A stretch of 64,000 nucleotides of DNA from Trichosphaerium sp. ATCC 40318 (lineage: Eukaryota > Discosea > Flabellinia > Trichosidae), in assembly GCA_038496445.1 (NCBI GenBank), contig JALMLS010000562.1, positions 186,001 to 250,000 of the forward strand, given 5' to 3'. The notes beneath the pieces are model-generated. The model ran no database searches. It was not told the DNA's origin and worked only from the letters and a program-made list of their open reading frames with translations. This document shows positions 30,122-41,658 of the stretch, in pieces (the first letter of the stretch is position 1; every line of letters begins with the position of its first letter). The position numbers and the translations under genes were made by a program.

Positions 30122-30721
30122 TCTGTAATGTCAAAGTTCAAATTGGGAACGACTTTAAGTTGACTTTTGAGCACGAGTCTCAGAAATCAATCAAAAACAC
30201 TTTTTTACAAAAGACATGCTTTGTACAACTGCCCCACGTTATACGCTCTAGGTCAACTACATTATGTTCGCATTTTATTTAGAAACGCATGCATCTAGGG
30301 CCAGTAGAGTACTAACAAATATAGCTGAATGTCTTTGGATTGGCCTATGTCCTTGTGTTTGTACGAATGGCTTCGAGCCCGGATGCGCCGGCAGAAGAGG
30401 AGAGACCGCTCCAGCTCCCACTTTTTGAAGAGTTGCAAAGACGCTTTTAAACTAGTTTTTCTCGCTTGAAAAAAAAAGTGGTTTTGTTAAATATGCTTGT
30501 AGACCGCGGCAGTGAACTTTAATATCAGTTTGCGTTGATTTTGTTTTTTGTATAGAAAAACTATCAATCAAAATATTAGTGATTGAAAACTCGCATCTTT
30601 TTGTTCAACACCGTTTGTTGCTTACTCACTGTTTTTTATTAATTAATGCTTTGTGGTTAGTTGCAAGCGTAAAACGTCGAGAATGTAACAAGTAGCATTC
30701 AAGTTTGTTGTTGATAATTTA
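30122..30721. other. 600-base gap between two minus-strand genes
   Basis: Lies between the start of the sialidase-like gene and the end of the mucin-like gene. It contains a conspicuously GC-richer patch at about 30355-30450 with a 27-codon plus-strand frame (30367-30450, listed separately). The rest is AT-rich with poly-A/T runs and shows no recognisable feature. Confidence 0.4.
30367..30450 (+). CDS. possible microprotein of 27 residues (weak)
   Basis: ATG to TAA frame that starts MASSPDAPAEEERPLQLPLF and ends EELQRRF. It sits in the only GC-rich patch of an AT-rich gap, with a composition unlike its surroundings and like a real peptide or a single exon. No upstream or downstream exon could be joined to it. 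Could be an exon of an unrecognised gene, a microprotein, or chance. Confidence 0.2.
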   Translation: MASSPDAPAEEERPLQLPLFEELQRRF

Positions 30722-33700
30722 TTAATTTCTATGAGAACCGACTGCAAATCTGTAATTAACTGGTGTTTCAGCGTAATCAGAACTTGATAAGATACTGCTA
30801 TCATCTGAATCGTCGGTGCTTGTGTGCTGTTGTTCAATCATGTCATCAACAGTTAGCGACAATTCTTTCGGTCTACTAGTGAGTGTGCCTCCTGCTGTTA
30901 GGCTGCCGTCTAGTGATGTTGGTTTCTATGTCTTGTAAGTACCAGTAAATAACTTAGTATGTACATACACTAGGAATATCAGGGCTAAGCGGTGTAGGTC
31001 CAGTTTGAGTTTCAGATATTGATGACTGAGTGTAATCATCACTAGGTTTTTTAAATCAAACGCAAAGTATCATTTACTATGTACCTTGGGGTTTCTGAGG
31101 AGTCTTCATCATCGCTTTCACTAAAACTAGAGCTGGAGTAACTCGTTTCCTGTAGAGGACTATTTTGAGATGTCTCTGTGCCGTCATATTCGCTTGAAGA
31201 TACATCGTCGCTCTATTAGGAATGTTACACTGCTTTAAAGGTAGGTTTGGCACACGTACGTCTGATGAGAAAGATGAGCTTGCAAATGATTCTGAATAGG
31301 CACCAGTTTCTTTTTCTTGCCCACTTGCTTTGTGTTGTTGAGCACGGTAAGGTTCTGGTTGCATTTCCCAATTCCTCTTTTTTTCTGCTTTTTCATGTTT
31401 TCTCCCATCGCAATATAGAGCAATAGCAATGATTATTAAGAGTATAGCAACACCACCACAAGCTATAGCGATTATGACACCAATACTATTCAATAGTTAT
31501 TGATAATGTACTACGCAGGATGCGCTTACCTTAGGCCACCATCAGGAGGAGCACTTGTTGGTAGTACAAACGGACCTCCTTCTTTGACTCCCGCTGTGGT
31601 GAAATTAAAACAAACTTTTGGGTGGACTTGAAGTACTTGCCTACAGGAACAAGAGTCGGTTCTTGTGTTACTATTCCTCCAATTTCAGTCTCGATAGACC
31701 GTTTTATTTGGTCTCGTAATGCCGTATCAGCGAAATAAGTTGCCACAGCGGCTGTAAATCTCGGTAAGTTTAAATAGTAGCGTAAAACTATGACTGTACT
31801 TGGGTTATCAGTGATCTCTACTGATAGGGTTATTGTTTGTTGTCTCTTCCTTTGAACGTCTTGAGTCACATTAACAGAGTTGGCATCAATACTTAGTGCT
31901 GATACAAATATTTGTGCTATGGCACCAAGGTTTTCGCTTGATAACACCGGGCTCCTAACCTCTAAATAATCTATGAACACAAATACATAATATCGTAAGA
32001 ACATACGTATTTCGATGACTGAGCTGTCAGGACATGCACTATCAGTATTCGTCGCTCTAACAGCACTTTCAAACAAGTTCCAACGAAGATTTTCACCAGC
32101 TTTAAATTTAACCTATCACGTGATTAAACTCGTTGGGTTTAGTTTTTTCTTTGTACCTTAAAGGCACAGATTGGATACGACAGCGACTCGCTTTGGTTAA
32201 ATTGAGTTATCACTGCGTCTTTATATATAGCGGGTTCAACTGTATTAGTAGTACCTTCATCAAGTTAGTTGTTTTAATCCTTCAATCAATAACGTACCTT
32301 GTTGAACAACAGTATCGGGGCCTTGCTTGCGGTATCCAAAACAAGCTTCAAACTCTACAACAAAGTTGTAAACACCAAAAAAGAAACCTTATGTAAATGC
32401 GGTATACGAAACGCACCATCAGATGGCAGTGTTTTGACACAATACAAAAGTGTAGTGAATGTAGTAACACTACTTGTAGGTCCTAATTTTGAGATTAGAC
32501 AGATGTTGTATGATGATAACCTCACCCATTACTGGTGGGGTTGCTGTTGGTCCAATTGGAGGAAATGTAGGCTCGGAAGTTGGTGCAACCGTAGTTGGTG
32601 CGCTCGTTACATTTACAGGTAGTGTGGGAGCATCGGTCATATTCGTAGCCATAGTAGGTGGTTCGGTTGTGTTTGCAGGCATAGTCGGAGCATCAGTTGC
32701 ATTCGCAGGTAAAGTGGGTGCATCAGTTGCGTTTGCAGGCATAGTCGGAGCAACAGTCACGTTCGATTGTGTTGTGGGCGGATCAGTAGTGTTTGTAGGT
32801 ATTGGAGGGGCTGTGGTGTTGACAGGTATTGGTGCGTTCGTAGGAGGTTCAGTCCCATTGACGGGTATTGGCGCGTTTGTAGGAGGTTCAGTTACGTTGA
32901 CAGGTATAGGTGCGTTCGTAGGAGGTTCAGTTACGTTGACAGGTATTGGTGCGTTCGTAGGAGGTTCAGTTACGTTGACAGGTGTAGGTGCGTTCGTAGG
33001 AGGTTCAGTTCCATTGACGGGTATTGGCGCGTTTGTAGGAGGTTCAGTTGGTGCGTTTGTAGGAGGTTCAGTTACGTTAATTGGAATAGTTGGTGCCTCA
33101 GTTGTTGGAGCATCCGTTGGCATTGCCGTAGGCATTTCTGTTGGTGCTTCAGTCGTTGGAGCATCTGTTGTCGGTTGATTTGTTGGGGCAACTGTTGGTG
33201 CTTCGGTTGTAGGCATTTCCGTTGGTGCTTCAGTTGTGGGTACTTCTGTTGGCACTCCAGTTGGTGCTTCCGTTGTCGGTTGATTTGTTGGCGCAACTGT
33301 TGGTGCTTCAGTTGTGGGTACTTCTGTTGGCGCTTCAGTTGTTGGTTGATTTGTTGGCGCAACTGTTGGTGCTTCAGTTGTGGGTACTTCTGTTGGTGCT
33401 TCCGTTGTTGGTTGATTTGTTGGCGCAACTGTTGGTGCTTCGGTTGTAGGCATTTCCGTTGGTGCTTCAGTTGTGGGTACTTCTGTTGGAGCTTCAGTTA
33501 GAGCTTCAGTTGGTGCTACTGTTGGTGCTTCTGTTGGCTCACTTGTAGGAGTAACAGTGGGTGGATCTGTCATTGTTGGTGGTTGGGTCATTCCTTCTAC
33601 AGAACGCACGTGTTTTGGCGCTGGTACGAGGTATCTCTTATCGCGTATAAGCGCCGTTTCGAAATCGGCAAAAATAAGTAAAATATGCCATTGATCGCTT

Positions 33701-34145
33701 ATAGTTGGACCTTCGCAGATAAACTGTAATTCACCTCGTGTTTGTGGTGTAGTTGATTGCCTAGAAAAATTAAATCGAAAAATCAGAAAAACTACTTACC
33801 AAGCTTTACCAGAAGCATTTACATCCAGTTTCATCCAACGGTAATTCTCAAGAAACGTCTTAGGCCACGTGGATGGAGGAACAATCGAAATTAGAGATAA
33901 AGGCGTGTCGTCATTATCTACGGTTGAAAACGAAGCGTGACAGTCCTATGTATATTAAAAATCACGTTATTAGATACAGGTGTTCCAAGTCATACATAAA
34001 TAAGGTCACGAGGAAGTCCACAAGTGGTTGTTATGTTTGGGCCATAATACGCATCGATTGTGTAGCTAAAAGACACCTGGCAATTTACGAGTGATAATAT
34101 TGTTATGAGCGTCAAAACGCATACCCGAAGAGCGTTGGGCAGCAT
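30722..34145 (-). CDS. mucin-like type I membrane protein with Pro/Thr tandem repeats
   Basis: The start at 34145 gives MLPNALRVCVLTLITILSLV, a signal peptide, then an ectodomain of about 130 residues (DAYYGPNITTTCGLPRDL, STWPKTFLENYRWMKLDVNA). A long repeat domain (about 33590-32530) is made of APT/TEAPT/TEPPTNAPIPVN units, an ideal substrate for O-glycosylation. A second globular region follows (AGENLRWNLFESAVRATNTD, AIAQIFVSALSIDANSVNVT, TITLSVEITDNPSTVIVLRY), whose pattern recalls membrane-proximal SEA-like domains without a firm match. One membrane span, IGVIIAIACGGVAILLIIIA, lies near 31480-31420, and a Ser/Asp/Glu-rich cytoplasmic tail ends NYRFAVGSHRN. It is a cell-surface glycoprotein of unknown role, perhaps adhesion or sensing. 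Confidence 0.75.
32815..33078. repeat. 39-base tandem repeat in the mucin-like gene
   Basis: About seven copies of a 39-base unit that on the minus strand encodes the 13-residue unit TEPPTNAPIPVNV. Units differ by a few bases (G/T third positions, val/gly), and one copy near 33040-33060 is shortened. Array length probably varies between strains. Confidence 0.85.
33176..33500. repeat. 66-base higher-order tandem repeat in the mucin-like gene
   Basis: Around four to five copies of a 66-base unit encoding VAPTNQPTTEAPTEVPTTEA plus PT on the minus strand, built from shorter TEAPT and VPTTEAPT modules. Adjacent to the 39-base array. Plus-strand open frames across both arrays are shadows. Confidence 0.8.
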
Positions 34146-34495
34146 TTATATCACTTTTCTTAAGAGGTATCACGTGATGCAATGTAGATAAAAAAAAATA
34201 AACAGAAAAATCACAACACGCGTTCAATGATTAACAGCATGCCACCCTACCATTTTGGAACTAGGCTACTTAGGGTATCCCTCGCAGTAAACGCCTAGCA
34301 AGTGGTGGCGGTAAAGCGAACTACCTGTTTGTTCATACAAGCATAGTCAATCTGCAATTTCTTAAACACTACAACATTAAAGCGCTTCATTGCGACATGA
34401 TGGTAATACGCCTTGCCGTTCGTATAACTTAATTCACATGCTTAAGTACAGTAGTTGCCTTGTGCTTGCTACAAAGTAAATACAGAGAAGTCGTA
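34146..34495. promoter_or_regulatory. divergent upstream region, mucin-like gene and PEX3
   Basis: 350 bases between divergent start codons. It carries a perfect palindrome ATCACGTGAT at 34169-34178, 24 bases upstream of the mucin-like start, an E-box/G-box type site bound by bHLH factors in other eukaryotes. The same element recurs in introns across the window. Nothing else recognised. Confidence 0.45.
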
Positions 34496-35955
34496 ATGCT
34501 TACACGCGCAAAGGAGGGCCTGTACGGTGTATGGGAAATGGCAAAAAACCATCCCAGACTATTTGCACTTGGTGCTACAGTGGCGGGCGTGACAAGTTGG
34601 TACGGTTACAAACAATGGGCTACAGTTGAAGCTCCAAAAGTATGTGATCAGAAATTACATAATAGTTGTTTTACATCCTGTAGATCGATGATTCCGAAGG
34701 CTTGGCACAATCTGCCTTTGAACTGGAACAAAAACGAGCAGAAGAAGCACGAAGAGATGCACTTGAGAAATTTTTTACTGCTACGCAAGAAACAGCGTCT
34801 AAATTCATCGTGGATCTACTACCAACCGTAACAACAAAAGTAAAGGCAACATGTAACGTCGATGAGACTTTGAGAGCTTTGCGTACTCCAGACCTAACAA
34901 CGCAGCAAAAAATAAGCTTGTGGCAAAATCTAAAGGAGCAAGGTACTGTCTGACACTCAAACAGAAAAAAACGACGTTTCAATTAATGCTAAAATAGCTT
35001 TCGCTCAAACAATTGTTGGTGTATACTCTATGGCACTCATGATAGTATTTCTTAGACTACAAACAAATTTATTATCAAAATACCGTTCCGAAGAGCACAA
35101 AGTGCTTGTCAGAAAGGAGTACATGAAGAGGAGCAGTTACCTTATAGATTTTGGTATTAACATTTTGAGAAACGATGTAAGTCGTAGCGTAGCATCGCAG
35201 CTCTCTGGGTACAACAAAAAAAAGAATATAAACAACAAAGTTGTAACATTTTATTTGTAGTTGGAAAATTAGCCGAAAAGTGTCAGCTGTTGATTTTAGA
35301 GCATTTGTTGAAAGATCCAAAGAAGCTCTAGAGGTGCACTAATTAACTGTTTTTAAACTAAACAACATTGACGCTTTTTTTCTCCAAGGACACTCCCACA
35401 AGCTTATTTCCTTCTGTACGTACAATTACAACAAATTAATTGGTTGTAACGCAATCTTAGTATCTTCTACCTCCTGAAAATGCTAATGAAGAACACTTTT
35501 TCGAAGCCGACATGCGTGGTGCTACATATACAGCTGATTTGGTGGCAGCTTTAGAGCGACAGGCTGCAGATGAATTAACCTTGATGATAAACGAAACAAG
35601 AGATTTTTTAGAAAGGTACTTTAACTCAAAACCAATCACGTGGATGGTTTTTTAACCCTGGGTGTAGACCTGAATTTGAAATTGCTGTTTCTCAATGCGT
35701 GGATTACCTGCTTGAGCCAATAATAAGAGAAATTGATCAAATTTTGCCGTAAGTCACTTCCTAAACACTCTTTGTTCAGTTTTAAATTCTTTTAGTACTG
35801 ACACGCCAATGACTCTTCCCAAATTATTGCCAAAGCTTGATAGGATATATACGCAAGTAGTAGACACCAAGAACGAAAATGAGCACATTAAAAAACTTCT
35901 CAGTCTGGATGTCCTTGATAAATTTTCACATACAGTTTTCTTCGATAATGAATAG
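34496..35955 (+). CDS. PEX3: peroxisomal biogenesis factor PEX3
   Basis: The N-terminus is MLTRAKEGLYGVWEMAKNHP then LFALGATVAGVTSWYGYKQW, the short basic/hydrophobic membrane segment that targets PEX3 to peroxisomes and the ER. A coiled stretch (AFELEQKRAEEARRDALEKF) follows, then TLRALRTPDLTTQQKISLWQ, then the conserved IVGVYSMALMIVFLRLQTNL. Later blocks are LSGWKISRKVSAVDFRAFVE, INETRDFLESPGCRPEFEIA and VDYLLEPI. Stop at 35953-35955. PEX3 anchors PEX19 and inserts peroxisomal membrane proteins, so its presence shows the organism has peroxisomes. One intron donor near 35213 (GGTACAAC) must be chosen over the nearby GTAAGT to keep the frame. An in-frame ATG at 34460 is also possible. Confidence 0.88.
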
Positions 35956-36159
35956 TCAAAAAAGTACAATAACTGACTTTTTTTAAAATGTACAAATAGA
36001 TCACAAAGCCAAGCTGTGAAATAAATAAAGTGACTACCAGTCCATTAAAAAACCTCCTTGTACAAGGTGAATAATAAGCGCAGAAAAAATTATTCAATTC
36101 ACAAAAAAAAACCACTGAGTTTGCTTTTGGATATGTTTGATTTATTTTGGTTGAACAAT

Positions 36160-37621
36160 TTAAGTTGTGTCCATGGCTTCAGCGCCTTCCTCTTCGAATT
36201 CTTCACCTAGTAAAATGTCAAATTGACGTTGTGTCATAAAGATTAGTTTTGATTAAAAACATTTACAAAGCACTGGTTACACAAAATCTTACCTGTTGGT
36301 TGTGCCAATAGAGCAGAAATATCTGCGTCACTATCAGTACTGTAGTCTGATGATACCCAAGGTAATTGAAATGAGTTCAATCGAACAATGTTTTTCTCAA
36401 AAACAAGAATAGTGAATTTGAATTGAGCAACAATGGTGCCTATTAAATGTGTCAGAGCGAGTGTTATACGCAAAAGATTCTCATTTTACCTCCGCGCTCT
36501 TGAAGAACTGGGAACGGTTGTACGCAATCGTGCTTGATGAGTTCGCTAAGGCCAAGTCTGGCTTTACGCTCGTCAGGCATGTTACGAGGATTAAATGGGT
36601 AGTGTTTGTAGTGGCGGTTGATGTTGTTCTTTAAGTGCTTAGCGGCTTGCATGCGCGGGTTGAATGTGTTCTCTGCGTTGTTCATGTAGATGCTAGTCTT
36701 CTCTCCGCTCTCTTTTGTTTTACCCTCACCAGTTGAAACAACGACGTCAAGGGCGTATACTTCATTTGGCATCAATTGATGTTCTTCAACTTGATTGTCA
36801 ATATCGGCCTTTCCAATAATTACATTACGTCCATCGATTGCATATCGGTGGAGAGAATGGCTCAAAACACCTTCAACAGCGTTGCACTTGAAAATGTCAA
36901 TACATTGATTCATTACGCGAGTAATTTCGTTATTGGTTTGTCCTGGACTAGGAATGAAGTGAGAAGGTGTTTGTGCGTTATATAATGTACAAGGGAATAA
37001 TGTAAAAGTGAATTCCTTACCGAAGCATTCTAATTGCGCATTCTGAGGCGAAATAAGCGGCGCAAATAGCGGCAGCCTTATCTCCTCCAATTGCTTCTTG
37101 CTGGCCACCTACAGGAGGTACAATCCAGGTGTGTGCAGTGACAGAAGAGTATCCGTCGAGTTGTGCGGCCATGTCGCTTGAGTAAAAAATTAAGATTATT
37201 TCACTGCAAATTCTCTTTGGCGTACACTTTTACAACGTCGCCTGCTTTGAGCTTGCGATCGCTTACGTTGGCGTTAACTGGGGAATAGTGACCGACAACA
37301 TTGTTTACATTGATGCACGTTGGAAAAGCGATTCCCTTTTTTTACCATTAAATTAACTAATAACAATATGAGAGCGATTCGTACTTTGTCTGTAATCTCT
37401 GTAACGTTGTTGCAACCTTCTTTGATGTAGGCGTCTCCCTTGGCACAAAGAGCGGCTACAGAAGCGCCTGGTACCAATTCTTGTAGGATTGCGTTCATGG
37501 CAGCTAAAAAAGTTACAAAAAGAGACTTTAGTGCTTGCGTACCATTGACAATCTCGCCAGCCTTCATGTACAATTCGACTACGCTTGGGTTCGCAATTGT
37601 TTCCTTGTATTCTTCTTCCAT
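36160..37621 (-). CDS. PA2G4: proliferation-associated protein 2G4 / EBP1
   Basis: Start at 37621 ([20 protein letters not shown]). Methionine-aminopeptidase-like (pita-bread) fold without peptidase activity. Blocks in order: [157 protein letters not shown]. The C-terminus is acidic ([14 protein letters not shown]), shorter than the lysine-rich tail of animal PA2G4. EBP1 binds ribosomes at the tunnel exit and nucleolar RNA and affects growth control. Converges on PEX3, 204 bases apart. Confidence 0.93.
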
Positions 37622-37821
37622 CTTTTTTTGATAGTTTTTTTGTGTTTGTGGTGATGCCGCTTGTTTTAAAAGACAGTACAACAAATTGGAGACTTTAATT
37701 ACGAATTTGCTTGACGCATGGAGTTTTTTGCGTAGAAAATTCAAAATGTACTTAGCTGTTTTTTTGTTTTTAATTGTCACAAAAGCACCGAACACCTGGT
37801 TAGCATACCGTCGTCGCAATT
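37622..37821. promoter_or_regulatory. bidirectional promoter region of PA2G4 and Sds3-like genes
   Basis: 200 bases between divergent starts. A minus-strand frame reads through most of it (37819 downward), but PA2G4 similarity begins only at the ATG at 37621, so the region is taken as regulatory. No specific site recognised. Confidence 0.4.
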
Positions 37822-38973
37822 ATGTCAACTGGCAATCAGCCTAAAGGTACAAAGGGGATTATTGGGACACTCACACGCTACACTTGCTCTTTTTTAATCT
37901 AAACGCCGTTGTTCGCTTGTTCCTCATTTTAAAGTAGTAGTTGCGCAACCTATTAGCGCGGATAGAAAACACCGCTTAGAACAGCCTGCTTTACCCACTG
38001 CAAAGAAGCAGAAATTAGAACATACACCAGAGAACAAAGCTCCACCACTAACGGGCACAATGCAGCCGTTAGTTGAGATCAAGGTAGAGGAGGGCGACAA
38101 GGAGCAAAAACGCGCGGAAGCGATCAAAAATATGGAGGTCATAGAGAAAGAGTTTACAAATTTGAAAGAAAAGTATTTTGCGGAGAACATGGCAGATTTG
38201 AACAAAGAGTTAGAGGAGCTACAAAATGGTGCGTGAGAATGTGCCAAGTGTCATCGGGAATTCCGCCTTATGGAACTTATTTTTCCGTCTTTGTACTTTA
38301 CATGCGCCTTAACTAACTTACTTGCAAGGACAATTCGAAGGATATGTACTGAGCGTAAATGAATTAACTGCAGCGCACAAAGAGCGTTTGGAATTGGCCG
38401 ATAAATGGAAAGAGGTGACATATTATTTTTACTTGTCTAAATCTCACGTGATTTTAGCACAAAATGAATTGTATTGAACAAGTCGCAGTTACAGAAAGAA
38501 AATCTGCTATGGATGACTTGGAGGTAGATTTCGCGCTGGCTTTGTTGTTGTTAATATACTACGATAGAACCAGAAGAAGGAGATACAGACCGCAATGATA
38601 AAGGATGTACATCGCCGTGTTAAAAAATTAGAAGAAGAAAAAGATACTATGAATATTACAAGTACGTTGTAGCACGAAGATGACACTAACCCATGTAAGA
38701 TGATGGGCCTGGAAGTGACACAAAAAGAACTCTACGAAAGAGAGGCAAAGATACGCGTCCTAAGTCCCATGACAAGAACAAACTTGGTGAGTGTATCCTG
38801 AGTCAATGCGCATACTAACAGATTCATAGTCGAAACCTTTGTGGTCGAGTTAGCCAGTAAAGAGATTCAAGCCGACATGAAGGATATAGCTAGTCGCATG
38901 GTATGTATACAAAATTTATATTTGACATGTTTTTACTTGTTTATCACAGGCAGCTATAATTAGCAAAAAATAG
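37822..38973 (+). CDS. SDS3: Sds3/BRMS1-family subunit of Sin3 histone deacetylase complex
   Basis: Begins MSTGNQPK, then an intron, then VVVAQPISADRKHRLEQPAL and a KKQK nuclear-type motif. The family core is a long coiled coil: NMEVIEKEFTNLKEKYFAEN, ADLNKELEELQN, GQFEGYVLSVNELTAAHKER, LELADKWKEHKMNCIEQVAV, AMDDLENQKKEIQTAMIKDV. It matches the Sds3-like domain of BRMS1/BRMS1L. The C-terminal part has KRTLRKRGKDTRPKSHDKNK and a short helix ending AAIISKK, stop at 38971-38973. Sds3 proteins hold Sin3-HDAC complexes together on chromatin. Eight short exons or so; an intron near 38401-38460 contains CACGTGAT. Confidence 0.78.
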
Positions 38974-39166
38974 AGGCAGTTTACAAAAGCCGCACTTTGC
39001 GTGTACACTATGTAAAGATTAGACAGATTGTGGACAATAAATTCAATAGAGAAATCGCATTTTTTAGCGTTTTGATTGAGCTGCACGTTTTTTTAAATTG
39101 GAAAAAAACCCAGTGTTGCAATTGCTAGTTACGCACGGAGCTAAAATCCTGTTGTGGGATTCCTTG

Positions 39167-39587
39167 TTACTGAGATTCTTCTTGCTGTTTACGCATGTAT
39201 TGCTTACGTGATTCTACTATTGCCTTGTATCTTCCCAGTGCAGTTTCGTAGTCACTAGAGTTTTCACTAGAAAAAAAAAAACAATGAGCTCCAACAATAT
39301 TATGTAACTTTTCAAGCTCGCGAAAATTAACTGGAAATAAGTACTTGGCGTGAGGAGACCCTACTAACTCTTGTAGCTACAAAAATTCAATAATCACATA
39401 TAAAGCATCCAAAACGTACCGAATTGAGGCTGTGCTCCTTGGTACCAGCGAGGACAGTCCAATCCACGTAACGTATTGCTAAAAAAGCGCCAACACAAAT
39501 AATAGGGTACATAATGCGTGGAAGCATAATTTGCCAGCGTTTTAATTGTGTAGGAGCACTTAGCTCTGTTATTCTCCTTCTTCCCAT
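39167..39587 (-). CDS. small single-span membrane protein, unknown
   Basis: About 110 residues in three or four exons. Starts MGRRRITELSAPTQLKRWQI, then a hydrophobic span MYPIICVGAFLAIRYVDWTV, then LAGTKEHSLNSLQELVGS, FPVNFRELE and a helical, charged C-terminus ALGRYKAIVESRKQYMRKQQ plus EESQ. The basic N-terminus before one membrane span is the layout of small mitochondrial inner-membrane or ER proteins. No family was recognised. An intron with donor GTTACAT near 39314 is needed to join the last exon. Shares a 105-base upstream region with Rpt2. Confidence 0.55.
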
Positions 39588-39692
39588 GGCACTTGAGGAA
39601 TTTTTTATCACAATTTTTTGTTGGCAAGTTTTTTCGTTTAGCAATACGATTGTTGACTGTAAAACAACAAATCCCGGCGACCAACACTAACA
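39588..39692. promoter_or_regulatory. very short bidirectional promoter, small membrane protein and Rpt2
   Basis: 105 bases between divergent start codons, AT-rich. Both genes must use promoters in or overlapping this stretch. No element was recognised. Confidence 0.4.
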
Positions 39693-41473
<1,781 letters not shown>

Positions 41474-41658
41474 ATTGCCAACCAACCAATTAAACGCTGT
41501 TGGAACAGCCACTTGAGTGTAGATATAATCACGTTTATTTCAATTGTTTTTTGTGTGTAACAAAGATAATATTCCATGACGTTTTCCTTGTGTCTTAACT
41601 TGATGTGATTTATTTATTCATAACATTTTTGGTTTTATTGGCCAACGGTTGTTACCTG

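Noticed and set aside
30335-30425. tRNA-like B-box (GGCTCGAAGCC on the minus strand)
   Set aside because: The T-stem does not pair and no matching A-box or acceptor stem is found at the right distance.
32489-33501. Long plus-strand frames (229 and 244 codons) over the repeat region
   Set aside because: They are antisense shadows of the Pro/Thr repeats; Gly/Val/Trp/Cys-rich products without a start context or family.
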